A DNA stretch of 64,000 nt. Source: Lolium rigidum (Eukaryota; Streptophyta; Magnoliopsida; Poales; Poaceae). The stretch spans positions 335,403,090 through 335,467,089 of the forward strand of contig NC_061514.1 of assembly GCF_022539505.1 (NCBI RefSeq), read 5' to 3'. A program made the translations under genes and the position numbers. Positions 1-11,460 of the stretch are shown piece by piece (the first letter of the stretch is position 1; each line of letters opens with the position of its first letter). The notes beneath the pieces are model-generated. The model was not told the origin of the DNA. It saw nothing but the letters and a program-made list of their open reading frames with translations, and ran no database searches.

Positions 1-213
1 CTACATTCTAGAAAAATAGACAAACTAATGTTATATTTATTCATGCTACTTAAATATGTGAATAACCAATCCAAACTACATTGAAATAAACAACATCCAA
101 TAAAGAGAACAAGACAACATCGTTTTCAAATTTGACTAAAAGCTAAAATATATAGTTTTTCAGAACAAAAAATTTGGGACTAGAGAATATAGACTATTTC
201 AGAACGGAGGGAG
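1..213. mobile_element. Stowaway-like MITE, right end
   Basis: The stretch ends in ACGGAGGGAG followed by TA, the terminus typical of Stowaway (mariner-class) MITEs in grasses, which read CTCCCTCCGTT inward. The inner sequence is AT-rich and non-coding. The left terminus is not seen and may lie outside the window. A second similar end (CAGAGGGAG followed by TA) lies at 294-303, so two overlapping or nested copies are likely. Confidence 0.55.
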
Positions 214-215
214 TA

Positions 216-1717
216 TTTTCTAGATAATAATATAATTTTACATAAAATTATTCAAATTTGACTTTGCCAACCATATAAGTGGAGTAACATAAAACAGAGG
301 GAGTATCATACCGCAAATAAGTGATACGTCACTCCTTGCGGCTCTCAATACTTGTCACTGTTTTAAGCAAATACAAGCTAAAATGTGTCTACATTTATTT
401 AACCTATGACAAGGCCGAAGGAAGTAACTAATTATGCAATGACCTATAGAGATGTTACTCTCTCCATTCCATCCTAGTTGTCGCAGATTTAGATGTGTAC
501 ATACACAAAACTGTGTCTCGATATATCAAATCATGCATGGCCATGGGTAGCCCGGCCCGAAATTTCTGAGCCTACGCCTAGAAAAGTCGACCCAGTGATC
601 GCTCCGTGTCGGGCTTGGGTAGCCCGAAAACACGAAGTGAGGAAGTGGCCCACGGGCCTGATGGGCTTCTGGACTTTTTGGTTGGGCCAGGTCTAGGCCT
701 AAATTTCGTGCATCGGACTTTTCTTGACACAGCCCGATGCCCGGGCCTGCCCAGCCCAACAAATGCCCTGGTATAATCTCAATCAGCTGACCACTAGTAT
801 GTAATTGATGGAGTAATTGATAACCAAACAAGTTTCTTAATCATGTATGGATAGAAGTGAGGGGCGGAGCTAGCATACAACCATTGGTGGCAAATGATAG
901 CAATGTTTTTACTACAGTAATTAATCCTCTTTCAAATCGGAGGAAAACTCTTAGAAATAGGCAATAACACCTGTAGATTATGAGGAATGATACCAATGGA
1001 AAAAAAATTCTGGTTTCGCCCCAAGTAAAGGTCGGTTCTTAGGAAAAGGCCCCAAATGCCGAACAAGCTTTTGACCTAATCACCATGATAATCGATTGCC
1101 TAATTGGGAGCTCGCCCAACCAACCCACGGATATGATAACTGGAGCAACGAAACAGCCATTATATTCGCAGTACGTCGCCGGAAAGTTGATTCCACCATC
1201 ACTCCCATTCGTGTACAGCACAAGGTCCAAAATCTGATCAACGCATGAGGTGTATCCAGACTATATGCGTTGCAGCTAAAGACACCACATCACATGGTAA
1301 ATTGGTCCCCTTTTATTCTATAGCTGATTATGACTGATTACGACATCGCTGAGGCTGACGGATTAAGACTCATCCAACGTTATTTGTAAGACATAGCTAG
1401 TGACCAATTGTTTTCTAGAACAACAAGCAGATCTGTACATGGTTCATCAAGCAGAGAAAAAGGCTCAGAAGAAGATTTTTCTTTCTCCATCTGCGGTGAG
1501 ATGATTTTTCTTCGCTTTCAACGCCGGGGGCAGTCAAATCCACGTCTGCACACGGCACACCAATGTGATGTCTACGGACAAGAGCACCCAACACTCCTAA
1601 GTCCTAACCCAACGTGTATCTACTTTCTTGGGCTATCTCGTGCGCGAGATTCCCTGTTTGGTTGCTCGCAAACCTGCTTTTCGTTTTTAGAAAAAAAGAA
1701 AATAACAAGAAGATTGC
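216..1717. other. Intergenic DNA, no supported gene
   Basis: No convincing gene. Positions 540-770 form a GC-rich patch with repeated GCCCG/CGGGC words, probably a decayed transposon. The short open frames at 493-1740 lack recognisable domains, plausible splice context or start context. Confidence 0.5.
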
Positions 1718-2107
1718 GGAGGTGGCGTTTTGGCTCATAGGAGCAAATGCTCCCATTATACAAAATAATTAAAAAATAATTTTAAAAATGTCAAAAATTC
1801 TGACAGAATTTTTTTGGTGTACATCGTGACATTCTTTGTTAGTGCACAAATTTTCATGGAGAAAAAATATTTTATGTGGCGTGTACAAAAAAGACAAAAA
1901 AATGTACTGTACGTAGTCGTGTTATAGCATCAAAATTTGTCTTTTTTACAGGAGCCACAATTTTTTTTAGTTTCTTTTGAAAACTTGTACACGAACATAA
2001 AATGTGTAGATGTACATGAAAAATTTTACTTTAGAATTTTTTGACACTTCAAAATGTAGATTTACATAGTGGGAGCAAATGCTCCTATGAGCCAAAGTGA
2101 ATATCCC
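1718..2107. mobile_element. Mutator-type MITE (390 bp)
   Basis: The element is bounded by a perfect 9-bp target duplication, GAAGATTGC, at 1709-1717 and 2108-2116. It has terminal inverted repeats: 1729-1754 and 2071-2096 match as reverse complements (TTTGGCTCATAGGAGC) with about one mismatch. The outermost bases begin with GG on both sides. The interior is AT-rich and non-coding. The 9-bp duplication and TIRs are hallmarks of the Mutator superfamily. It is non-autonomous and depends on a transposase encoded elsewhere. Confidence 0.85.
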
Positions 2108-2264
2108 GAAGATTGCCTCTATAGCATAGTTTCTAAATCAGTCTAAAAGTGCTTAAAATTTATCACGGCAGGCTCAATTTACAGTTTCAAGCTAGCTAGG
2201 TGTCGGCGAGCGCAAAGTGGGTCCTTCGTGCCTTCACGCATACAACCTGCTTGTCTATAATAAT

Positions 2265-2853
2265 CTAGTTCATCTTAATTCTATTCTAATTTATATAATG
2301 GTGCTTCTATTCGAGATAAGTTGTATATGAAAAAGATATGTCTCAACATTGCAATTCTATTTCCGCGACCGGCTCCTATTTTCATCGTGTTTTTGAATTC
2401 TATTTCGTGTTCATGTTTGAAACTTACCGGAGGAATTTTATCAAATTCACCGCACCAGTCGACCGTTTAAAAATTCCTTCGAGTAATAGTGTGATATGAC
2501 AGTTTTACAACTTTCGTGTCAGTTTTCCGTTTTGGCATTCATATACGAGTAGATCTCCATCTCCCTAATACACCGTATGAAGATGTAGATCTACTCGTCT
2601 AAGAATTTCAAAACCAGAAACTAAGAATATGAAAGTTTTGAGAAAATGTGAGATGACGCTACTCGCCGAATGAAATTTCAAATAGTTGATCGAAGCTCTA
2701 AACATAAAGATGAAATAGATTTTTAAACACCTGAGAAAACTATGACCCGTTCACAGGAATGGAATCACAATGTCCAGGCACACCTTTTTCATGTAGATCT
2801 TATCTCGAATCAAAGCATGCTTGGGTAGATTAGAGGAGATTAAGATTAACTAG
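2265..2853. mobile_element. Fold-back (long inverted repeat) element
   Basis: Two arms of roughly 280 bp are imperfect reverse complements and meet at an apex near 2562-2580. Near the apex ACGAGTAGATCT (2545-2556) pairs with AGATCTACTCGT (2587-2598). Outer matches include TTCGAGATAAG (2310-2320) with its complement at 2800-2810, and CTAGTT at 2265 with AACTAG at 2848-2853. No ORF is present. A transcript would fold into one long hairpin. It could be a fold-back transposon or an inverted duplication, and no clear target duplication was found. Confidence 0.6.
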
Positions 2854-3142
2854 TTTAGTTAAATACAATATACCTTAACGCTTCTTGTTACAAACTGGTA
2901 TCCCTTGCCTATTTTTCACTTGGGCTCGATGTGGGTGACCAAATGAAGTGCGAAGCACAGATTTGGACTAGGCCCGACAAATCGTGGCTCCGTGTAGCAG
3001 ATTTCCCAAGATCCTAAAAAACATGCAAGCTACCAAACTAGCCCTAAAATATCTCCACTAGAAACTTATATTCATTGTCAATCGCCAAAAAACATCAAAA
3101 TATCTATTTATTATAAATTATTTTTGCGCTATAACTAGAATT
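2854..3142. other. Intergenic DNA
   Basis: AT-rich sequence between the fold-back element and the SINE-like repeat. No ORF, repeat boundary or regulatory element could be recognised. Confidence 0.5.
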
Positions 3143-3260
3143 GGGTATCACCCAAATGGTAGCGGCCCACATCCCTCATTGCGCGCTCCCATGACCTGGG
3201 TTTGAGCACTAGGCTTCCTCCTAGTGTCTAAGGCTAGAGCTCCCCGCCTATATATATTAT
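3143..3260 (+). mobile_element. tRNA-derived SINE-like repeat, copy 1
   Basis: The repeat contains an A-box-like stretch (CAAATGGTAGCGG, 3153-3165) and, about 35 bp later, a B-box-like stretch (TGGGTTTGAGCA, about 3197-3208). This is the internal pol III promoter layout of tRNA-derived SINEs. A clearly homologous copy lies at 14832-14959. It ends in an AT-rich tail. No SINE family name is assigned; a degenerate tRNA fragment is the alternative. Confidence 0.5.
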
Positions 3261-3309
3261 TGCCGCAAAGAGCTCCTCACTCCCGTTGGTCTTGTGTTTT
3301 GCGAAATAG

Positions 3310-5075
3310 TGATGGGATTCGTAGCATACAAAATAAAAAAATTCCTACCGCAAAAACGAATAACAAGCCAAGATCCAATCTAGAATATGGTAGCAACGAG
3401 AAGATCATGAGACTAACCCTCGAAGATTTTCAAAGCCTACGAGATTAGATCTCGTTGTTGCTGTAGTCGATCACTTCCCGCTTTCGAAAGCGCGTAGAAG
3501 ATCTTGACGGTGCCACAGTCGGGCAGCACCTCCGTACTCGGTCACACGTTCGGTGTTGATGACGACGTCCTTCTCCCCGTTCCAGCGGGCAGCGGGAGTA
3601 GTAGATCCTCCTCGGAATCCCGGCAGCACGACGGCGTGGTGGCGGTGATGGTGGAGAACTCCGGCAGGGCTTCGCCAAAGCGTATGCGGGAGAGGTGGAG
3701 GAGGAGGGCGGCTAGGGTTTGGGGAAAGGGGGGCTTGGGGCGCCGGCTAGGGTGCCCCTTGGTGGTGCGGCCAACTCATGGTCTTAGGGTGGCCGGCCCC
3801 CTCCCCTTGTCCCTCATTATATAGGTGGAACAAATCTAGGGTTTGCCCAAGTCTTCGAAAAAGACCCCAATTCAAAACTGCCATATGGACGAAACCTAGT
3901 TGGGTTGGGACTCTCTCCTTTCCCCCTTGCTTGGCCGGCCAAGGAGGTAGAGTCCACCATGGACTCCACCCTCCCACTTGGTGGGCAAGTTAGGGTTGGT
4001 GGAGTCCAACCGGGACTCCACCTTCCGTAGTGATTTATTCCGGATAATTCTAGAAACCACCTTCCATAAATTCACCGCATTTCCAAACTTGGAAAGTGAC
4101 TTCCTATATATGAATCTTATTCTCCGAACCATTCCGGACCTCCTCGTGATGTCCTGGATCCCATCCGAGACTTCGAACAAAACTTCGAACTCCATTCCAT
4201 ATTCCATATCTACTTAAACGACATCAAACCTTAAGTGTGTCACCCTACGGTTCGTGAACTATGCAGACATGGTTGAGACCTCTCTCCGACCAATAACCAA
4301 TAGCGGGATCTGGAGATCCATAATGGCTCCCACATATTCAACGATGACTTAGTGATCGATTGAACCATTTACATACGATACTGATTCCCTTTATCACGCG
4401 ATATTTTACTTGTCCGAGGTTTGATCATCGGTATCTCTATACCTCGTTCAACCTCGTCTCCTGACAAGTACTCTTTACTCGTACCGTGGTATGTGGTCTC
4501 TTATGAACCATTCATATGCTTGCAAGCTAATTAGACGACATTCCACCGAGAGGGCCCAGAGTATATCTATCCGTCATGCATCGGGATGGACAAATCCCAC
4601 TGTTGATCCATATGCCTCAACTCATACTTTCCGAATACCTAATCCAACCTTTATAACCATCCATTTACGCAGTGGCATTTGATGTAATCAAAGTACCCTT
4701 CCGGCATAAGTGATTTACATGATCTCATGGTCGAAGGACTAGGTAACTATGTATCGAAACCTTATAGCAAACTGAACTTAATGACATGATCTTATGTTAC
4801 GCTTATTTGGGTGTGTGTCCATTATATCATTCACTTAATGACATAACCTTGTTATTAATAACATCCAATGTTCATGATCACGAAACCATGATCATCTATT
4901 AATCAACAAGCTAGTTATTCAAGAGGCTTACTAGGGACTCCTTGTTGTTTACATAACACACATGTATCAATGTTTCGGTTAATACAATTATAGCATGGTA
5001 TGCAAACATTATCATAAACACAAAGATATATTATAATAACCATTTTATTATTGCCTCTTGGGCATATCTCCAACA
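3310..5075 (-). repeat. Angela-type 3' LTR (1766 bp)
   Basis: This LTR is homologous along its length to 11461-14828 once the insertion there is removed. On the plus strand it begins TGATGGGATTCG and ends ATCTCCAACA. A promoter-like TATATAATGAGG element (minus strand, about 3814-3825) marks the probable U3/R boundary. Open frames inside it, for example 3504-4217, are LTR noise: related frames recur in the second LTR with different breaks. Confidence 0.93.
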
Positions 5076-5087
5076 GTCTCCCACTTG
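5076..5087 (-). other. Angela polypurine tract
   Basis: On the minus strand CAAGTGGGAGAC lies directly against the TGTTGG start of the 3' LTR, the position of the plus-strand priming site in LTR retrotransposons. Confidence 0.85.
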
Positions 5088-5999
5088 CACTAGTCAATAA
5101 TCTAGTTTACATTTGTAAAGATATGACACCTTGGCCTTCCGGTGCTTTATCATGTTTTGCTCACGGGAGAGGTTTTAGTCAACGGATCTGACATGCTCAG
5201 AAACGTATGTATTTTGCAATTCATTTGCGTCTCAACGCATCACTCATTTTCCAAATGAGTCGGCATTAATCATATATGTTCAGTCTTCTGGTGGAACCTT
5301 AATTCCGCGGTCTGAAATATGTTACTAATATTGTCATACACAATATAGCTTCAAAGTTCTGACACTATCGGAACTACACTAAGTTCTCAAAGAACTCTTT
5401 GACTTAAACATCCTCAGTCATTGTCAAAACAATGACATACTCTGCCTTTGTTTGTAGAATCCGTCACAACATTTAGAACTCATCTAAATCTAGCATAGAC
5501 AACTTCTAGCTCATTGTGCTACCTTTTTAAACAACACTTAGCCTAATTGACATTGAAATTTATTTTTATATGTGACCAAACTAATATCGGTGCAACACTT
5601 TACAACGATTTGTTTGTCATTACCCCATACAAAACTATATATATATATCATTAGTTCTTCTAAAGTACTCAAGGATATTCTTACTGTCGTCCAATGATCA
5701 TCACATGAATCATTCTGGTACATGCTCATAACACTTTAGAGCACAGGACATCTGATTGTGTACATATTATTCGTGATCTATAATCACTCATGTGCTTTTA
5801 CTTATTGAGTGTCAGATACACTCAGTCTTATTAAACCTTCACTTGACAAGAACATTTTCTTAATATTTCTATATTGAACTACTTCAATATCCATTCTATG
5901 TACTTTGACTTAAACTTATTATGTGTTTCAATCTATCTTCATAGATCTTGACACTAAATATGTTTTAGTCCATTTCCTTTCATTGAAGTTAATTCTCAA

Positions 6000-7356
6000 G
6001 AGAGTGGTTTTGCTACCCACATGGGTAGCTACGCACGTGTAGGCTTCCGTTAGATCTACGCGAAGATTCATACTGGTTGGCTTACGCTTTGACCATGTCC
6101 CGCGCCGCATACAGTAACTGAAAAGGTAATTGCCGCTAATCCCCAAACCTCCTGCGATGAACATGACCATAGCTAGCTCCCTAAAAAACATGAACAGCGC
6201 CAGGCACCGGAGGCCATGGCCAACGCCTCGTCCTTCGATTCCATCCGCGACCAGCTAGCGCAGGCACGGTGATGCGGAGGCGGCAGAGGTAGATGAGCGC
6301 CCTTGATTTCCACCGCCGCCCTTCCTAATCCCACCACCGCCATGCCCGGCGAGATGTCGCCGCCGCGCCAGCCTGCAAGCCGCCACACCCGCACTTTCCG
6401 TGCGAGCCCCACACCCGCCGTTGACTAGTCGCTGGGTGGATAGAGGCGCTATTGCGGCCGCGCTGAAGAGGAAATTCAGCCGCGCCGATGGATAGAGCCC
6501 GTTCTCTCCAAATCCATTCATGGCAGAGACGCTCATGTCGATGCGCTGCAGTGGGCGGTAGCGTGGGCGGGTGGCGTGTGGACGCTCGCGCGGGCAGGAT
6601 GCTGTAGCCCGGCGCGGTGACCGGTGAGTGGGATGGGGCGGCGGGGAAGATGGTGTTAGGTGGCGCGATTCGTCTTCCGCGGCGTGCTCCATGGCGAGTT
6701 CGATTTGGGAATCAGCCGAGCCCCAAATCGAGCGCCTCGTGAAGCTCCGCGTCGGGTCGGCTCCTTCCCATCCAGCCGCCACCACCAATGCCTCGCCGAG
6801 CGTCCGCAGAGCAGAGGACGATGGCGATTTGGGTCGCGATGGCTTCCCCCGGTCCCCCGTTGACTCGATTTGAGCGTCCGCCCAAGAAGTTCCTACTAGC
6901 GACACGCAACCACCACCAACGAGGTCGGGTCTCGCCGTCCCGCCGCCGCTGTTAATGGAGTGAAACAGAGGAGCAGAGGGAGAGCGCGTCGAGAGCTTGT
7001 GCAGGTCGCCTCGTCAAGCTCCATCTCAGGCCGGCTCCTCCCCAGCGAGCCCCAATCGAGCGCCGAACAACACCTCTAGAACGAACAACGGGCGACAGAT
7101 TTCGCGCGGAGGCGGTAGGAATCGCGGTATCCGCCCCGCCCCATCCACTGTTTGCCGGCTGGACTCGCCAAGGTGCTAGATGTGCTGGATTTCGGCGAGA
7201 AGAGCCGAGTTGGATGGAGGGGAGTGCTAATTGTTCTTAACTGTTAACTATAGGTACAGTAACATGTGGGAAGGGATAATGAAGTTTGAGCAATGGAACA
7301 CGTGTTGGGTCCGGAAGGGGTGTGTAGCTACTCACGTGGGTAGCAGCGTTCATCCG
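6000..7356. mobile_element. GC-rich Pack-MULE-like element
   Basis: A 9-10-bp duplication (TAATTCTCAA) flanks the element at 5990-5999 and 7357-7366. Near the ends are inverted repeats: TGCTACCCACATGGGTAGC at about 6011-6029 matches the reverse complement of about 7327-7345 with two differences. Long target duplications plus TIRs indicate a Mutator-like element. The interior is strikingly GC-rich and gene-like against AT-rich flanks, with G+C-biased open frames on both strands (longest 6255-6905 on the minus strand, 216 codons). No transposase domain is visible. Pack-MULEs carry captured host gene fragments, which fits, but I do not recognise the source gene. Two stretches near 6720-6770 and 7005-7060 resemble each other, hinting at an internal duplication. 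Confidence 0.7.
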
Positions 7357-8339
7357 TAATTCTCAATGAAACCTTTTAATCAAGTATATAATTACATCAT
7401 TTATAACCAACTATATGTCATCTACATAAAGTATTATAAATATGTCTCAGCGCTCCCACTTAATTTCTTGCAAATGCAATCATCTTCATCGTTTCTGATG
7501 AAATCAAAAACTCTTTGACTATTTCATCCGGTGAAGATTCCAACTCCGTGATACTCACTTCATCCAATTGAAGTTCGTATACTTATCTAGTATTCCACGG
7601 ACTAGCAAAAAAATTGGTTGTATCTTGTATACACCTTTAATACACACTTCTATTAAGTAATGTATTTTGCCATCCTACTAGCACATCTCATAAAAGAAAT
7701 ATGTAGTGATTACTAGAAGAATCCACATAGACTATAAGCATTGCTACGGAAGATCTAATCTTATCGTAGTCAACTCTTTGAACTTTGTCGTAAACAAATT
7801 TTCGACAAGTCAAACTTCTTTAAGGATATTTCATCCAAGTCCATCAATTTTATAGATCCATTTACTTTCAAAAAGTATTCATCTATCTTGGATTTCATGG
7901 CGCATAGCCATTTTAACGGAGTCAGGGCCCATCATAACTTCTTTGTATGTAGTTGGTTTGTCATTGTTCATAACCAATCCTTTGTCCACAAATCATTTAT
8001 TTGATCACAAAGTAAACCATATCTACAAGGTTCAATAGATACTTTGATCTCCATGATTATAACATTTTGTAGACATGGGAGCTATGATCTTCGTGGCCGC
8101 TTCCGGAACCATTTCCGATGCTGCGCTACTCTGATCATTATGCTCAAGTTCATAAACCTTATCAAGTTCTATTATCCTCCCACTTAAATACTTCGCTAGA
8201 AAACAATTTCTTGGAAATAAGAAAGTAACATTAACAAATACTTTTGTCTTTTACTTCATAGTGGAAAGAATTCCCAATTGTGGGATAACAACAAAGACAT
8301 TCATCCGGTTTCGGTTGTAAACTTATTTACTTATACCAA

Positions 8340-8475
8340 ATTTTAAGAAAGGACTATTAGGGTTTATACCATGCCACAACTCGTATGGTGTCATTTCAAC
8401 GGATCATGATGATGCTCTATTCAGTGTAAAAGCGGTAGTCTCTAAAGCATAATCCACAAAAATATAATGGCTTCA
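8340..8475 (-). pseudogene. Copia integrase fragment
   Basis: Minus-strand translation gives a segment close to TPYELWHG preceded by TAFTLNR, the conserved C-terminal end of the copia integrase core, followed by an Asn-Pro-rich stretch. The frame contains a stop within this short piece. It confirms that the internal region of the element is copia pol, in the orientation expected from the LTRs. Confidence 0.7.
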
Positions 8476-9669
8476 TTTTATTTTATCTCATCATTAATCC
8501 AACAAGGTTTGGATACGTCTCTCGGATACTCCATCATCACTATGATACTCCATGACACGTGAGTTGTAGAACAATTTCATAACTCTCTTAGATGTTCGCT
8601 AAAACTCGTAATTCAAATATTTCCACCATGATCCAATCATAGATATTTGACTTTTCTATTACGATGATTTCCACTTCATGCTGAAATTTATTTAAATCCA
8701 TTCAAATGTTTCAAACTTCTTCCTTATCGAATATATCCACATATATATACTCAATTCATTGTTGGAAGTTTTCATGAAGTAAAAGAATCTCCCACACACA
8801 ACTATGCCCAGTGAACCACATACATCATCATGTATTTTTTCACTAAGTTCGTTGCCCGTTCAACTCTTGGCCTATGAACGGTATTTTAGTCATTCTCTTT
8901 TAGAAAAGATTTGCAAGCGCCAAACGATTCAAAAATCAAATGACTCCAAAATTCCATTTACATGGAGTTCCTTCATGCGTTCATTTCTAACATGATCTAA
9001 AAAGCGGTTTCACAAATAAGTGGAATTCAAATCATTTGCCTTAGCGTCAGTGTTATGTATGTGTGTTTCACCATTAAGATTTATAATAACTTATCCATCG
9101 TACATGGAGTAATGTCATAATTTGAACAACTCATTGTTTTATTTGACCAGAGCAAAATAACAATTATTAAGTTCTTTATTATAAATTCTAAGGGCTAGGT
9201 AGAATGCCAACGACAAACATAATAACACTTTATTATATTCCAGACGTGCATTATTACCATATTCCTTATCAGTCACTTAGGCCATCGTATTCTTGTATTG
9301 CGTTGTATTGTATGACATCTCATACCAACCAATCTGGTACAAATACCTAAAAATTTCATTATGTGACCAAACAAGGAATACATCCATAACATGTATATCA
9401 TTTATATACACCTGAGCTAGACTTTCTAGTCTTTTCTTTCTTTCTGCCAAAATATCTTTTGTAGATTCTCTTTTAGCTTTCCTCATTCTCAGAAAACACT
9501 TCACCTTCAATAGTTTCTAGGTTTGTTGGTCAAATACCAATAACCTTGAGGTTCTTACTTTGAAGTTGATCATCATATGACAAGTGTTCCAAATTTCACT
9601 ATTAGTAACTTTGTAATATGATGAACAATTTCACTCATAATTTTATCCATTATATCATGACGACTTTCC

Positions 9670-10715
9670 GAGACCATGTCTGTACACGCTAGGCTCGTAA
9701 AGTTTAACCTCGCATTCGCATGTGCAAATCTGGCTTGCACCCGTTGTATGCACACGTAGAATCTATAACACCCGATTATCACGTGATGCTTCGAAACGAC
9801 GAGTCTTAGCAACGGTACATACTAAGGACGATCACTTCATGGATATGCGAATATCGTTAGTGCCCCAATAGTTGGAGGATTGGGACGCCTGGCGTCTTCA
9901 ACCTTCATACATTCCCATAAAACTTATGAGTTTATATAGTCTCACCAAATTATATTCTATCACCTTGCAACAAGGTCTTAGATATCACATATATCTCATA
10001 CCTTGCTTATTTCTGAAAACAAAATTTTCAGCTCCTTACTTTTCAAACAGATTTGAACTTCAAGTTTCACGGAGACAAGATGATTCTAGATACTAATTGA
10101 AAACATTGTTCTTTGAATCAGCAATGTGAGGTTTACTAAAAGTTTGCAATATGACTTAATCATTTCTTGATTCTTTAACAATACGGTACCAATCCATAAA
10201 GTTTCTTGTCAGACTTAACAGTATTTCTATCTCAATTACAAGACTAGCGCATGGTACAAAACGGATGCCAATTCTACAAATTTAATTCAAAATACTATTC
10301 AGACTATGTTCATGATAATTAGTTCATGTTTTAATCTAATTACTAATGAACTCCCACTTAATACAACATCCCTCATAGTTGTTAAGTGGCACACGATCCA
10401 CATCCACTACACCAAAACCGATCATCACGTGAGATGATGTAGCTTCAATGGTGAACATCAACATGTTGATCATATCCTCCATATGACTCGTGTTCAACCT
10501 TTCGGTTTCCTGTGTTCCGAGGCCATGTCGGTACATGCTAGGCTCGTCAAGCAAACCCAAGTATTCCGCGTGTGCAAACATGGCTTACACCCATTGTATG
10601 TGAACGTAGAGTCTATCACATCCGATCATCACGAGATGCTTCGAAACAACGAACTGTAGCAACGGTGCATACGAGGGGAGAACACTTTATTATCTTGATA
10701 TTAATGTGAGGGATC
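9670..10715 (-). repeat. Two dispersed direct copies of a ~200-bp segment in the Angela leader
   Basis: About 9675-9860 and 10515-10715 are diverged direct repeats sharing GCTAGGCTCGT, CATTGTATG/CGTTGTATG, GATGCTTCGAAAC and AGCAACGGT in the same order. They lie in the leader side of the element between the PBS and the expected gag. They are non-coding. Confidence 0.65.
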
Positions 10716-11446
10716 ATCTTATAATGCTACCGTCGCGATCTAAGCAAAATAAGATGCATAAAAGATTAACATCACATGCAATTCATATGTGAGATGATAT
10801 GGCCCTTTAGTCTTTGCGCCTTTGATCTTCATCTCCAAAGCACGGACATGATCTCCATCATCAACGGGCATGATCTCCATCATCGTCGGCGTAGCGTTAA
10901 GGTCCATGGCGCCGTCTTCATGGTTGTTCACCGTGTGTAGCAACTATTACAACTACTTTGAAATAATACTACAACATAAAATATGAAGACAACCATAAGG
11001 CTCCTGCCGGTTGCCACAATACAATAATGATCATCTCATACATATTCATCATCACATCATGGCCATATCACATCACCAAACCCTGCAAAAACAAGTTAGA
11101 CGCCTCTAATATGGTTTGCATATTTTACGTGGTTTAGGGTTTTCGAGTAAGATCCAATCTACCTACGAACATGAACCACAACGGTGATACTAGTGTTGTC
11201 AATAGAAAGAGTAAATTGAATCTTCACTATGGTGGGAGAGACAGACACCCGCAAAGCCACTTATGCAATACAAGTTGCATGTCGAGCGTGGAGCAAGTCT
11301 CATGAACGCGGTCATGTAAAGTTAGCCCGGGCCGCTTCATCCCACCATGCCGCAAGATGCAAAGTACACGAACTAAAGACAACAAAGCATCAACGCCCAC
11401 AAAAACAATTGTGTTCTACACGTGCAACCAATCTATGCATAGACAC

Positions 11447-11460
11447 GGCTCTGATACCAC
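11447..11460 (-). other. Angela primer binding site
   Basis: On the minus strand GTGGTATCAGAGCC directly follows the 5' LTR end CCCATCA. TGGTATCAGAGC is the standard plant copia PBS, complementary to the 3' end of initiator methionine tRNA. It fixes the element's orientation. Confidence 0.9.

Larger units (their letters stand above)
5076..11460 (-). pseudogene. Degenerate Angela internal region (gag-pol relic)
   Basis: No frame stays open for more than about 100 codons, yet short pieces of copia polyprotein can be read on the minus strand. The clearest is an integrase piece near 8340-8475. The stretch next to the PPT (5100-5900) corresponds in position to the RNase H end. Stop codons and indels are everywhere, so no protein can be made. 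The region is AT-rich except for the embedded GC-rich element at 6000-7356. Confidence 0.8.

Noticed and set aside
1039..1230. 63-codon minus-strand ORF beginning MDLVLYTNGSDGG
   Set aside because: Short, without flanking exons or a recognisable domain; it cannot be separated from chance.
3153..3208. Possible tRNA gene from A/B-box words
   Set aside because: No cloverleaf with acceptor and anticodon arms can be drawn, and a homologous copy elsewhere indicates a SINE-type repeat.
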